A DNA stretch of 64,000 nt from Sporosarcina sp. D27 (GTDB taxonomy: Bacteria > Bacillota > Bacilli > Bacillales_A > Planococcaceae), in the NCBI RefSeq assembly GCF_000586555.1, contig NZ_AZUC01000059.1, forward strand, positions 1 to 64,000. Direction: 5' to 3'. Made by a program: the position numbers and the translations under genes. The notes under the pieces are model-generated. The model ran no database searches. It worked only from the letters and a program-made list of their open reading frames with translations, and was not told the DNA's origin. Shown here in pieces: positions 54,230-63,775 of the stretch (its first letter is position 1; each line of letters opens with the position of its first letter).

Positions 54230-54238
54230 TGCTATAAT
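54230..54238 (+). promoter_or_regulatory. Extended -10 promoter of SLH paralogue 3
   Basis: TTGC followed by TATAAT (54233-54238), about 29 bp before the start codon. Confidence 0.5.
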
Positions 54239-54266
54239 AAAGCTAACCAAAAAGAGGAGAGTGTGT

Positions 54267-55346
54267 ATGAAGAAGTTATTAATGACAGTTGCCATTTTAG
54301 TAGGTTCTCTTGTAGTATCTATGCAGCCCGCTGCGGCGGCAGTAAGTTTTCCAGATGTACCGGCGTCAAACCGGTTTCATGATGAAATTCAATTTTTAGT
54401 GAATCAAGAAATAATCAGTGGTTACCCGGATGGTAGTTTTCAGCCGAAACGGAATGTAACTCGTGGTGAGGCAGCGATTATGATTGGACGCGCGCTTGAC
54501 TTAGATGGTACGGTGCGCGATACGAAGTTCAAAGATGTTTCTAAAAATAATAGAGCTAGTGGCTATATTGCCTCTGCAGCGGCGAAAGGAATTATTGGTG
54601 GTTACCCTGATGGTACGTTCCGACCTGACCAACAGATTATCCGCGGAGATATGGCTATTATTTTAAGTCGTGTATTCGGATTGGAGTTTGGCAGCATTCG
54701 TGAGTTCAATGATGTTGGGATGAACATGAAGGCAAGTGAAGCGATTTATAATATTGCGGGTGAGTACATTACGACAGGATATGAAGACAATTCATTCCGT
54801 CCTAATGGGAAAGTCACTCGTGAGCAATTCTCTGCATTTCTATCAAGAGGGATGAGCCCTGAATTTAAGCAGCGCGCTGTGGGAAATGAAGGCTATGCTC
54901 TGAATATGACGAAGCGCTATGTGTATGCAACCCCTAATGGAGATGTGGAAGAAGTATTCCAAAAGGGTCTAGAAGGTTTTGATGTTCCGGACTATGCCGG
55001 ATTCGCATGGAAAAATACAGACTTGACGACTAAGGAAGTTGCTTACTTCTTCCAGGAAGAAACAGCAAATGAACTTGTTACATTATTTCCATTCTCAGAC
55101 GGTTTCGTAGACTTGCTATATCCGATCGAAGTCGGTGCAGGTTGGTATATCGATGAGGAAGAAACGCTTGTAGACGAGATTACGAGTGTTACGGAAACTG
55201 TGGAAACTCCATTTAAAACATTTACCAATGCTGTTGAGGTAACCTCTGACCTTGGATACACATCGTACTACGTCAAAGGCGTAGGGCATGTAAAGACACT
55301 TGACGAGAATGGTGATGTAGTAAGCGAATTGAAATCGATGGAATAA
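54267..55346 (+). CDS. SLH-domain surface protein, paralogue 3
   Basis: A 359-residue paralogue: signal peptide, three SLH domains and the shared C-terminal domain. The C-terminal half is much more acidic than in paralogues 1, 2 and 4 (DEEETLVDEITSVTETVETP), so the paralogues differ mainly there. The ATG at 54267 is chosen over a GTG two codons upstream; RBS AGAGGAGAG. It has its own promoter and terminator. Confidence 0.88.
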   Translation: MKKLLMTVAILVGSLVVSMQPAAAAVSFPDVPASNRFHDEIQFLVNQEIISGYPDGSFQPKRNVTRGEAAIMIGRALDLDGTVRDTKFKDVSKNNRASGYIASAAAKGIIGGYPDGTFRPDQQIIRGDMAIILSRVFGLEFGSIREFNDVGMNMKASEAIYNIAGEYITTGYEDNSFRPNGKVTREQFSAFLSRGMSPEFKQRAVGNEGYALNMTKRYVYATPNGDVEEVFQKGLEGFDVPDYAGFAWKNTDLTTKEVAYFFQEETANELVTLFPFSDGFVDLLYPIEVGAGWYIDEEETLVDEITSVTETVETPFKTFTNAVEVTSDLGYTSYYVKGVGHVKTLDENGDVVSELKSME

Positions 55347-55351
55347 CAGGA

Positions 55352-55382
55352 AGGCGCTAGCATTGAGCTAGCGTTTTTTTCA
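55352..55382 (+). terminator. Terminator after SLH paralogue 3
   Basis: CGCTAGC and GCTAGCG arms are followed by seven T. Confidence 0.85.
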
Positions 55383-55401
55383 TTCCTACGTCTTTTTTGT
55401 T

Positions 55402-55410
55402 TGATATACT
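55402..55410 (+). promoter_or_regulatory. Extended -10 promoter of SLH paralogue 4
   Basis: TGA followed by TATACT, about 32 bp before the start codon. Confidence 0.5.
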
Positions 55411-55441
55411 AGACGTATCTATTAAATGAAGGAGTGAGTAC

Positions 55442-56506
55442 ATGAAACGAATCATAACGATGTTTGCTGTTCTAATGTGTTCTCTGGGGATAACTGCACA
55501 GTCTGCTGCTGCTGTGAGCTTTCCGGATGTTCCAAAATCGAATCGATTTCATGATGAAATTCAATACTTAGTATCTAAAAATATTATCTCGGGATATCCC
55601 GACAAAACGTTTGCACCTAAAAAAGATGTCACACGTGGAGAAGCTGCGATTTTCATTGGACGTTTACTGAAGTTGGATGGAACGAAGCGTGCGACTCAGT
55701 TCAATGATGTCGGTAAGAATTTATCCGCAAGCGGCTACATTGCCTCCGCTGCGAAAGAAGGCATCATCAATGGATATCCGGATGGTACGTTTCGTCCGAA
55801 TGCGTTAATATCTCGTGGTGATATGGCGGCAATCGTGGACCGTACGTTTGACTTGCAGTTCACCTCTCAGTTTTTGTTCACTGATGTCGGTCCCAACATG
55901 AGATCCGCAATATCCATTCGTAAAATATCTGCAGCATCGATCACCGCAGGATATCCCGATGGCACATTTAAGCCAACGGGTAACGTATCACGCGAGCAAT
56001 TTACTGCATTCCTAGCGCGAGGATTATCTGCCGACTTTAAACAACGTTCAGCAATTGCAGACACTTTTGCCCATGACAAAACTAAGCAATACACATATGG
56101 AGGGTCTGCTGGAGATCGCATTCTCACTTATGTGAACAGTACACTTGAAATATCCGGCAGTAAACTTGGATTCGTATGGCAAGAGAAGGATTTGAAGACT
56201 GGGGAGAGCCAGTATTTCATAGAGGATGAAACCTATCAAGGGTTTGCAACAGGGCTCCTACAATCCAATTACTATACGGAGTTATTATATCCAATCGAAA
56301 CGGGCAAATCATGGAACTACTATCAAGAGAAGAGTACCTACACAGCTGTGCATAAAACGGTTGTAACACCATACAAAACCTTTGCCAATGCTGTAGAAGT
56401 GACGACTTCGACTGGGTACAAAAACTATTATGTAAAAGGCATTGGAATTGTTAAGGTTTTGGATAAAAACGGGAATACCGTGTCTGTGCTGAAGGGGATT
56501 AAGTGA
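55442..56506 (+). CDS. SLH-domain surface protein, paralogue 4
   Basis: A 354-residue paralogue with signal peptide (QSAAA), three SLH domains to about residue 200 and the shared C-terminal domain (YTYGGSAGDRILTY; TPYKTFANAVEVTTSTG; YYVKGIGIVKVLDKNG). It is the most divergent in the SLH part (RSAISIRKISAASITAGYPDGT). RBS GAAGGAGTGAG. A 20-bp repeat array begins 15 bp after its stop instead of a hairpin terminator. Confidence 0.88.
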   Translation: MKRIITMFAVLMCSLGITAQSAAAVSFPDVPKSNRFHDEIQYLVSKNIISGYPDKTFAPKKDVTRGEAAIFIGRLLKLDGTKRATQFNDVGKNLSASGYIASAAKEGIINGYPDGTFRPNALISRGDMAAIVDRTFDLQFTSQFLFTDVGPNMRSAISIRKISAASITAGYPDGTFKPTGNVSREQFTAFLARGLSADFKQRSAIADTFAHDKTKQYTYGGSAGDRILTYVNSTLEISGSKLGFVWQEKDLKTGESQYFIEDETYQGFATGLLQSNYYTELLYPIETGKSWNYYQEKSTYTAVHKTVVTPYKTFANAVEVTTSTGYKNYYVKGIGIVKVLDKNGNTVSVLKGIK

Positions 56507-56520
56507 TCTAGAGAAATGAG

Positions 56521-56830
56521 TGCTCATAAAATTTGAAAAGTGATCATAACCCAGGGGAAGTGCTCATAATCCAGAGAAAGTGCTCATAAAGTTTGAAAAG
56601 TGATCATAACCCAGGGGAAGTGCTCATAAAGTTTGAAAAGTGATCATAACCCAGGGAGAATGCTCATAAAAGTTGAAAAGTGATCATAACCCAGGGAAAG
56701 TGCTCATAAAAGTTGAAAAGTGATCATAACCCATGGGAAGTGCTCATAAAGTTTGAAAAGTGATCATAACCCAGGAAAAGTGCTCATAACTCACAAAAAG
56801 TGCTCATAAACTCAAAAAACAGATCATACT
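56521..56830. repeat. 20-bp periodic TGCTCATAA array, copy C
   Basis: About sixteen units of TG[C/A]TCATAA lie every 20 bp from 56521. They alternate TGCTCATAA-AGTTTGAAAAG and TGATCATAA-CCCAGGGGAAG, so the unit of amplification is a 40-bp dimer. The spacers differ from those of array B, which points to independent local amplification. A boundary module lies 45 bp beyond its end. Confidence 0.95.
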
Positions 56831-56872
56831 TCTTCACAAATAACCAAAGACACGAGCCCTTTCAGCCCTAAA

Positions 56873-56930
56873 CAAGCGAAGCGCTACCAATTAATCCCTA
56901 AACCAAGCTGAACGATATCGCGATAGTCAC
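56873..56930 (-). repeat. Degenerate boundary module next to array C
   Basis: AAGCGAAGCGCTACCAATTA and ATCCCTAAACCAAGC, then a decayed GAACGATATCGCGATAG in place of GAATTGTGTCCCGATATCGAG. It shows that the boundary module also accompanies the TGCTCATAA type. Confidence 0.75.
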
Positions 56931-56969
56931 CCAAGTATCAGATCATCATAATGCCCTATCCACCACAAA

Positions 56970-57008
56970 AAAAGCCGCCACTCCTGCAACTAAGGAGTGG
57001 CGGCTTCA
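56970..57008 (-). terminator. Terminator of the LtaS-type gene
   Basis: AAGCCGCCACTCCT and AGGAGTGGCGGCTT form a 14-pair stem with a seven-base T-run on the minus strand. Confidence 0.88.
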
Positions 57009-57025
57009 CTATACCATCAAACAAA

Positions 57026-58879
57026 TCACTTAACAGCATCTTTTCCGTACTGTTTCCCGAACAACAAATCATACTGGAGCAACTGATACTCTTTACTCAA
57101 CTTCTTCGCATCAGAAGGTATCTCACGGGACAGTTTTCCATCACCATCGATCTTCACATCTCGTGTAAATCCAGGGATTTTTGCCCCGAACTGCTCGAGT
57201 AGTTCATAATAAACAGGTTTTTGGATACCCGCCATACTCAACACAGCAGGGCCGAGCTGATTCGGACTCAAATGATCAATGTCAGGAATCGGGGACTCAA
57301 AGTTATTCCACAACAACAAAGGAGTGGAACGCGTCTTCTCGAAATCACCCAAATCCCACTGACTTTCACCTAAGCCTCGAGGAACAAAGTCAGCAATTTT
57401 GTACAATCGGTAGTCTTTTCCAATTGCAGGTAAATGATCCCCGAAAAAGGCAATCACAGTCGGCTCATCTGAATCTTTAAAGTGGTCAATTAACTGCTCT
57501 AATGCTTTATCCGCATCGTAAACGCCTTGTGTGTATGAGCGTAGCAATACGTTAAATACGTCATCAATATCTTCAGGAACTGTTGTCTTGACGTCAAATT
57601 TCTCGTATTTGTCTTCCGCATATCCAGTATGATTTTGCATCGTTACTGCGTAAACGAACATCGGATCGTCGGATGCTTCTGTCCGCTCGATAATTGTCTT
57701 GGTTACTTGTTCGTCGGAAATGAATGGACCTTTATAAATGGGATCCTTAAACGATTTATCATCAAGGAACTCATTGAATCCAAAATGCTTGTATACATTC
57801 TCACGATTCCAGAACCACTTTGCATATGGGTGGATTGCAAGCGTGTCATACCCGAGGCCTTTCAAATAATTCGGCATTGCAGCAGGTTGTGTATCCTTCA
57901 CATATTGCTGATACGGCACGGATCCGACAGGCAAGAAATTGTTTGAAAAACCGGTCAGTACTTCGAACTCTACATTACTCGTTCCGCCCCCAAACGTAGG
58001 CGATAGCAACCAACCTGTCTGGTTTTCACGAATGAATGGCATCGGATCAGGTTCAAACTGAATCTTTTCAAGCAACGTTGGATCCCAGAACGATTCACTC
58101 ATCACAAAAATAATATTGGGCTTTTCACCGGTAGGAGTCTTTTGCTGATTCGCTTCTTTCTCAAGCTTCTTCACGATATCCTCAATGGCCGACTTGCTGT
58201 AGCCGTTCGGTGCCAGCACAATCGCACTTTGCATATTGAGCATAAACGCTCCGTAAAAGCCATTTTGTTGATAATTCCGCTCTTGGTTAAACGTGATATT
58301 TGTGATTTCAGCTTTCTTAAGCGCTTGCTCCATATTTGGGAACGTCCGGTAGAAGATGAAAGCACTTAAGTAAGTAGCACCGAGCACAATGAAAAGAATT
58401 CGCACCCACCAAGGTAGCCGCATAACGGGCTTTGGGCGCTTTTTTAACATGTAGATGAACAACCCGACCAGAATCAGAAAGACTACGACAATTCCAACAA
58501 GTGCGGCACCGACATTCGCCTCTTTATATAGATTCGGCAATAAGTTAAAGATATTATTGTATAGCAATAAATCCCATGGATACAAATTCTCACCGAGAAA
58601 GCTGAATTTGAAATAGCTGAACACGGGGAGCAGAATAACGATAACGTTCGTCAAAAGGAAACTGATTACAAACCGATTGATGATTCCCATCATAACTAGG
58701 AATAGAGCGAAGACAATAAGGACATTCAACAAATAAGTAGTCGTTCGCTCCTGACTCCATGTAATTGCTTGTTCAAATGAGCCAAGTAAGAAGGATTCTA
58801 CACCTATGATCAGGAGGAGAAACCATATCATCGCGAACAACATAGCGATAAAAGACTTTACATCAAATTTAAATTTCAC
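57026..58879 (-). CDS. LtaS-type sulfatase-family membrane enzyme
   Basis: The 617-residue protein has five membrane segments (about 10-200) and an extracellular sulfatase-fold domain: NIIFVMSESFWDP (metal-binding Glu) near 257, GGGTSNVEFEVLTG with the nucleophilic Thr, HPYAKWFWNRENVY and FFGDHLPAIG. Polyglycerol-phosphate synthases of this class build lipoteichoic acid from phosphatidylglycerol. It could be LtaS or an LTA primase/paralogue. A GTG at 58888 is possible, but the GTG at 58879 has GAGGTG spaced as RBS. It lies among surface-protein genes. Confidence 0.85.
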   Translation of the reverse strand: MKFKFDVKSFIAMLFAMIWFLLLIIGVESFLLGSFEQAITWSQERTTTYLLNVLIVFALFLVMMGIINRFVISFLLTNVIVILLPVFSYFKFSFLGENLYPWDLLLYNNIFNLLPNLYKEANVGAALVGIVVVFLILVGLFIYMLKKRPKPVMRLPWWVRILFIVLGATYLSAFIFYRTFPNMEQALKKAEITNITFNQERNYQQNGFYGAFMLNMQSAIVLAPNGYSKSAIEDIVKKLEKEANQQKTPTGEKPNIIFVMSESFWDPTLLEKIQFEPDPMPFIRENQTGWLLSPTFGGGTSNVEFEVLTGFSNNFLPVGSVPYQQYVKDTQPAAMPNYLKGLGYDTLAIHPYAKWFWNRENVYKHFGFNEFLDDKSFKDPIYKGPFISDEQVTKTIIERTEASDDPMFVYAVTMQNHTGYAEDKYEKFDVKTTVPEDIDDVFNVLLRSYTQGVYDADKALEQLIDHFKDSDEPTVIAFFGDHLPAIGKDYRLYKIADFVPRGLGESQWDLGDFEKTRSTPLLLWNNFESPIPDIDHLSPNQLGPAVLSMAGIQKPVYYELLEQFGAKIPGFTRDVKIDGDGKLSREIPSDAKKLSKEYQLLQYDLLFGKQYGKDAVK

Positions 58880-58960
58880 AACGGGCACCTCTTCTCTGAT
58901 AGGAGATTTTCATTCCCCTATTGTAACATATTGGTTTCGAACACAGTTTTAGGACAGAGA

Positions 58961-58991
58961 AAAACCCTGCAGAATTTGCCTGCAGGGTGAT
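58961..58991 (-). terminator. Terminator of the NAGPA-family gene
   Basis: CACCCTGCAG and CTGCAGGGTT arms are followed by a short T-run on the minus strand. Confidence 0.8.
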
Positions 58992-58994
58992 TAT

Positions 58995-61508
58995 TTACCG
59001 AACCTTAAATTCAGTCACACTGTCTTTCACCATCGATACTCCTTGAGCATTTTTGGCGAAATGCGTGACAACAAGACGATAGTTTTTGCCAGCCGTATAT
59101 CCGGAAGCAGGTGCTTTCACGCTGACTTTCCGAGCATCTGCTGTTTTTGAAACTGTGACAGCTTGGCGTTCTCCGAATTCATCTTCAACATATACATAGC
59201 CATTCGTAAAGTAACGCTCATCCATCGCTTGCGTAAATTTCACAGTGAATGTTTTATTTGCATTTTCAGTACGTGCGGATGAAGAAGGCTGGAATGCGCG
59301 TTCCTGATATGTTTTATCAGAATATCTGACTTGAAGTTGGTCAAAGAGTAAGAACCCTTTGTCCTTCTTAGCAGAAGAGCGTTCCGCAACGTAGACTTTA
59401 TCAAGTTTTAATGGAGCTGGAGCGGAAGAAGGAATGCTTGCAGTGACGTACTTCCAGCCTCTCCAGTCTTGTCCATTTTCCTTCGTGAAATCTACGATAA
59501 CTTCCTTACCATTTGCATCACGCAGTGATCCGCGTAGCCAATGTGCGTTTCCGTCACCATACACCCAAACACCAAGTTCTTTTGGACTGGATGCTAATGG
59601 AAGACCGCCAGCAAAGTTCAGGTACGCTGCAGACACACCGTCCTTGTTTGCTGTGTAATCATAGTTTAGGCGGGCAGAGACCTTACCTTCATGTGCTTGA
59701 ATTCTCTTTTCCGAAGAGAGGGAAGCGGAGGCACGAATACCTGTTGCGCTCATTCCGGCAGTTGACTCGAATGATTCAAGACTTATAGGTTTGTCGGTAA
59801 CCGTAACAGGAACTTTTTTCGATGTCCGTCCATAGGTTGCTGTGAGTGTTCCAGTACCTTCTTTTGCTGCAGCAGTAAACGTCTTGTTATTCACCGTTCC
59901 GATTCCAGCAGATGCAGTCACGTCAATCGCATTTGGATTGAAGATGACTTTATTATTTTTAGATGTACCGGAAACGTTCAATTTAATCGATTCACCTGTA
60001 CCTAGTGTGATGACAGAAGGTGTAAAGACAATGTCATCGATCGAGTCTGTAACTGTAACAGGTACATTCACTTTTGCATTTTCATAACCAACTGTAACCG
60101 TACCAGTTCCAGCTTTCACACCAACGAATTTATTATTTTCAATTTTACCGATGCCACTAGAAACGCCAAGTAATTTCACATTTGCTTGGTTGACGGTGCG
60201 TACATTCAAATATTGGTCGAGTGCAGAGTTGACTTTGAAACCGACTGAAGCGCCAATTCCGACTTGTCCTTCTTGTGCTTGACTTGCGGAAATTGTTGCC
60301 GCTTTGTCGTATGGAGCTGTGCTGACTGCTTCTAGAATTGCACTAACTGAACGGTCAGTTGCCTCTGAAGGGCGGTTCGCAAGTGTTGGATAGACGTTTC
60401 CAGGTTTGCGGGTCACCATAGTCGTTGAACCGCCACCATCCAAGTTCAACGCGTTGTACGCACCGATCGAAACTAGGTATTGAGCGAATTCCTTCATAGT
60501 CATTCCTGTACTTTTCCCTTTCAAACCAGCATCGGCTGTAACAAGATATACCTGCTGACCGGTTTTATCCGTCGCAACAGCTGTACGCGCGGTGCGCCTT
60601 GTCGCCTTATCAGTATTCGGATCAATCGTCATATCGACTTTACCGTTTTGGACGAGCAATGGACCTGATGCAAGCATGAATTTCGAGTCGCGCCATGATG
60701 GATCCACGTTGTATGAAATGGAAACTGTATCGCCTTTTTTCATATTGCGGATTTTATCAACTTCCTTGCCGTGTGCAGAAAGGACGAACCCTTTACTATT
60801 TTTTGGGACCGTCGCAGGGGTCTGCTGTCCGAATGGGCGAATGCCTGTTACGGTTCCAGTCACTTTTTCACCGAGAGCGAAACCACCTTCCGCAGATTTG
60901 GAAGTCTCAACGACCACTTCAAGTCCTGTCGCATTTGTACGAGTGGTTTCGTACGGCCAGCTGGAAGTGTAGAGGATGCTTTCATTATTTTCACGCTCTC
61001 GGTTCAACGAAGTCATCGTGACAGACTTACCATTATGTTCAACCGTTGGGGATAGCGTATATGTACCAATCTTACCTCGATTGTCTGCGGTCATACCGAA
61101 TGCTGCAGGCGTGTGCATGAAATCGTTATAATTCGTAGAAACCGCACCGATATGCTGGATTTGACCGTCTTTTGTCAATAAATAACTAGGATATCCATTT
61201 TTGAAGTGGAAGAGGGACGCATTGATGGCACCGACTACATGGTGGTTAACTTGTGTATGCGCAGTTGCCAGTGAATTGACAGTAGCCAGTTTGTTAAATG
61301 GTGTATTGATGCCGACATCTACTGTTGTGTAAGGCTTCGTCAGATTAATGTTCAACTGATTGAGCGTTTGAGCATTGCCATTGACTGTAATCGATTGCTT
61401 TGTATGATAGACCCCTTGTGAAACAGAAGCAGCTTCTGCTTGTAGCAATACCGTGCCGAATAGGGCAACAGCTGCAACGCTAGAAAGCAGTGTGCGTTTC
61501 AATAACAT
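58995..61508 (-). CDS. Secreted NAGPA-family phosphodiester glycosidase with Big-like domains
   Basis: This 837-residue exported protein has a signal peptide (LLQAEAAS, about 26), a NAGPA domain (about 60-395; VGAINASLFHFKNGYPSYLL, GYP, NALNLDGGGSTTMV), one or two bacterial Ig-like stretches (about 440-575), a jelly-roll carbohydrate-binding-like region (about 580-720) and a C-terminal Ig-like domain (about 740-837). NAGPA enzymes remove GlcNAc-1-phosphate caps through phosphodiester cleavage; in bacteria wall polymers or exopolysaccharide are likely targets. No SLH domain is present. Confidence 0.85.
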   Translation of the reverse strand: MLLKRTLLSSVAAVALFGTVLLQAEAASVSQGVYHTKQSITVNGNAQTLNQLNINLTKPYTTVDVGINTPFNKLATVNSLATAHTQVNHHVVGAINASLFHFKNGYPSYLLTKDGQIQHIGAVSTNYNDFMHTPAAFGMTADNRGKIGTYTLSPTVEHNGKSVTMTSLNRERENNESILYTSSWPYETTRTNATGLEVVVETSKSAEGGFALGEKVTGTVTGIRPFGQQTPATVPKNSKGFVLSAHGKEVDKIRNMKKGDTVSISYNVDPSWRDSKFMLASGPLLVQNGKVDMTIDPNTDKATRRTARTAVATDKTGQQVYLVTADAGLKGKSTGMTMKEFAQYLVSIGAYNALNLDGGGSTTMVTRKPGNVYPTLANRPSEATDRSVSAILEAVSTAPYDKAATISASQAQEGQVGIGASVGFKVNSALDQYLNVRTVNQANVKLLGVSSGIGKIENNKFVGVKAGTGTVTVGYENAKVNVPVTVTDSIDDIVFTPSVITLGTGESIKLNVSGTSKNNKVIFNPNAIDVTASAGIGTVNNKTFTAAAKEGTGTLTATYGRTSKKVPVTVTDKPISLESFESTAGMSATGIRASASLSSEKRIQAHEGKVSARLNYDYTANKDGVSAAYLNFAGGLPLASSPKELGVWVYGDGNAHWLRGSLRDANGKEVIVDFTKENGQDWRGWKYVTASIPSSAPAPLKLDKVYVAERSSAKKDKGFLLFDQLQVRYSDKTYQERAFQPSSSARTENANKTFTVKFTQAMDERYFTNGYVYVEDEFGERQAVTVSKTADARKVSVKAPASGYTAGKNYRLVVTHFAKNAQGVSMVKDSVTEFKVR

Positions 61509-61615
61509 GAAAAAACTCCCTTAACTCTTATGATAAGACCAGTATAAGGAAAAATTTAGATGAAGGATATAGGACTAACAATCTAATAATTACAAGAATG
61601 GAGAAAAATAGGCAA

Positions 61616-61657
61616 AAAGAAGCCTGGAGACACAGGGGGTCTCCAGGCTTCTTTTTC
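61616..61657. terminator. Terminator of the single SLH gene
   Basis: AAGAAGCCTGGAGAC and GTCTCCAGGCTTCTT form a long stem with T-runs on both strands. The remaining sequence of the 61.51-61.80 kb gap shows no gene. Confidence 0.88.
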
Positions 61658-61803
61658 GGCCTCAACAATTCTTGCTATATTCAATAAAACAGGGTTTACC
61701 TACACGTATTATCTTACCACACTTTCACGATAACACAAACACATTCGTTCACTTTTTTTAGAACCTTTGCAAGGGTGTCTTCAGCCTTATTTTTTCCAAT
61801 TCG

Positions 61804-62424
61804 TCAAGAAACTTCTTCAACTTCAGGTGGTTCAATTTTAGATAACCCTTCTGACTTGTAAATGAAAATCGCAAATTCTCCGCGGGTAATGGGATCAACG
61901 GCACCAAACTTAGTAGGGGATTTCCCTTGTGTGATGTCGTTTTGAACGAGAGCACCGACATATGGTGCGAACCGCTGGTTAACATCAGTAAACGGAAGGG
62001 GGTCAAGTGAGGTACCCATTCCATAGGCGATAGCGATAACTCTTGCCATTTCGTTACGAGTCATCGTATCGGATGCACCAAATTTTGTAGCTGTTTTTCC
62101 GGAGATGACATCTCGTGAAGCAAGAGCATTGACAGCCCAAGCTCTACTTTTAGGAACATCCGTGAATCCTGCATCAGGCAGATTGCTCGACTCGGAGAAT
62201 CCGAGTGCACGGGCAACCATTACGGCAGCGTCGATACGCTTAATTGAATTGGTTGTCCCAAAAGTCGTGCTCGTAAGACCATGTGCATAATTGTTCGATA
62301 TGAGGTAATTGACTTCCTTTTCATAACGTGGACTAACGTCTGTAAATGCAGCGAGTGATGTGGACGCAGACATAGTAAATGCTAAAACACCTGCGGCAAG
62401 TGCAACAGTAATTTTTTTCTTCAA
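61804..62424 (-). CDS. Short SLH-domain surface protein
   Basis: A 206-residue secreted protein with a signal peptide (about 26 residues) and three SLH domains filling the rest (FTDVSPRYEKEVNYLISN, GFTDVPKSRAWAVNALAS, KFGAVDPITRGEFAIFIYKSEG), with only a 15-residue tail. It is unlike the four paralogues upstream in both SLH sequence and lack of a C-terminal domain. It could be a wall-binding adaptor. RBS GAAGGAGGC precedes the ATG. Confidence 0.88.
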   Translation of the reverse strand: MKKKITVALAAGVLAFTMSASTSLAAFTDVSPRYEKEVNYLISNNYAHGLTSTTFGTTNSIKRIDAAVMVARALGFSESSNLPDAGFTDVPKSRAWAVNALASRDVISGKTATKFGASDTMTRNEMARVIAIAYGMGTSLDPLPFTDVNQRFAPYVGALVQNDITQGKSPTKFGAVDPITRGEFAIFIYKSEGLSKIEPPEVEEVS

Positions 62425-62529
62425 GTTTAGTGCCTCCTTCAGTATATTCTTTGTATAAGTCTACAATGTTTTCCAGTTACGTGCAAAGGGGCGAATGGCT
62501 CAATAGATGAAATCGGCGAGAAGTGGTGT

Positions 62530-62716
62530 GTTGCTGAAAGTGGAATCGGTATTAGGGTGCGTGATATCGGAACTGTTACTTGGGTAATCGGAAAGTTTGG
62601 GGCTGGAATTGGAACTTTCGCACGAAGAATCGGCAAGATCGGAAAATTAATAGGAATCGAGACACAATTCAACTACTTTTTAAAGAGATTAATTGGGTGC
62701 GCTTCGCTTGTTTAGG
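62530..62716 (+). repeat. 21-bp ATCGG array, copy 2, with boundary module
   Basis: Six cores (ATCGG, ATTGG or ATAGG) occur at 21-bp steps and run into GAGACACAATTCAAC and AGATTAATTGGGTGCGC (module about 62655-62716). Plus-strand translation gives Ile-Gly every seven residues and ends IGIETQFN, close to IGFETQLT at the 5.4 kb copy. Spacing and phase relative to the module are conserved. Confidence 0.9.
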
Positions 62717-62845
62717 AAGGGGGAAATCACGGACTTTTGAAATCTGTAATTTAGGGTATTGAATCAGTATTAAGAAACGATTCAGTTACACAAACTGATT
62801 TGCGCAAACGTGTCGTCAACACCAGACCTACATTTTATCTTTCTG

Positions 62846-62854
62846 TGCTATACT
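62846..62854 (+). promoter_or_regulatory. Extended -10 promoter of gtaB
   Basis: TGC followed by TATACT, about 37 bp before the gtaB start. Confidence 0.5.
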
Positions 62855-62890
62855 TCAGCTATATAATTATGAACAACTCAGGAGGTTTCC

Positions 62891-63775
62891 ATGAAAACAG
62901 TAAAAAAAGTGATCATACCAGCAGCTGGGCTTGGCACGCGCTTTTTACCTGCCACCAAAGCTATGCCAAAAGAAATGCTTCCAATCGTCGACATGCCAAC
63001 AATTCAGTATATCGTGGAAGAAGCGATTGCATCAGGGATTGAAGACATCATTATTGTGACAGGAAAAGGCAAACGTGCAATTGAAGATCATTTCGACAAT
63101 GCGCTTGAATTGGAAGAAAACTTGATGCAAAAAGAGAAATACGACTTGCTTGAGAAAGTCAAAGAGTCGGCTGCGGTCGATATCCACTACATTCGTCAAA
63201 AAGAACCGCTAGGACTTGGACATGCAATCTGGTGTGCGCGTAACTTTATCGGAGATGAGCCTTTTGGTGTCTTGCTTGGCGATGATATCATTCGAAATGA
63301 TAAACCGGCGCTAAAGCAATTGATTGAACAATATGAAGCAACTGGTTCTAGTGTTATTGGGGTCCAGGAAGTACCGCATGAAGACATTCATCGATATGGT
63401 GTCATTGACCCGATTACGACTGAATCAAGGCTGATGAAAGTCAGAAATTTCGTGGAGAAACCAAGTCAAGAAGAAGCACCATCGGATTTCGCAATCGTTG
63501 GACGGTATGTTCTGACGCCGGAAATCTTTGAGATTTTGGATCATAAGGAAGTAGGTAAAGGTGGAGAGATCCAGCTGACGGATGCGATTGAAAAGCTGAA
63601 TACAACTCAAGACGTTTATGGCTATGCGTTTGAAGGCCGTCGCTTTGATGTTGGGGAAAAATTAGGGTTTATCGAGACGACGATGACGTTTGCACTTGAG
63701 CGCGATGATTTAAAAGATGATGTGCTTGAGATGATGGAACGTCTACTTGAGACCTATAAAACGAAGGTAAACTAA
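62891..63775 (+). CDS. gtaB: UTP-glucose-1-phosphate uridylyltransferase
   Basis: GtaB makes UDP-glucose, the donor for wall teichoic acid glucosylation, glycolipid anchor and exopolysaccharide. The 294-residue nucleotidyltransferase has [24 protein letters not shown] near residue 9, [18 protein letters not shown] and VEKPS, diagnostic for the GalU/GtaB family. RBS CAGGAGG precedes the ATG. It is consistent with the cell-surface gene theme of this end of the window. A strong terminator follows. Confidence 0.95.
   Translation: MKTVKKVIIPAAGLGTRFLPATKAMPKEMLPIVDMPTIQYIVEEAIASGIEDIIIVTGKGKRAIEDHFDNALELEENLMQKEKYDLLEKVKESAAVDIHYIRQKEPLGLGHAIWCARNFIGDEPFGVLLGDDIIRNDKPALKQLIEQYEATGSSVIGVQEVPHEDIHRYGVIDPITTESRLMKVRNFVEKPSQEEAPSDFAIVGRYVLTPEIFEILDHKEVGKGGEIQLTDAIEKLNTTQDVYGYAFEGRRFDVGEKLGFIETTMTFALERDDLKDDVLEMMERLLETYKTKVN

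Noticed and set aside
62439..62672. Minus-strand frame with Pro-Ile heptads (77 codons), and its counterpart at 5289-5489
   Set aside because: These follow from the 21-bp ATCGG repeats. There is no RBS or promoter, starts are TTG/GTG inside the boundary module, and the 3' parts are unrelated.
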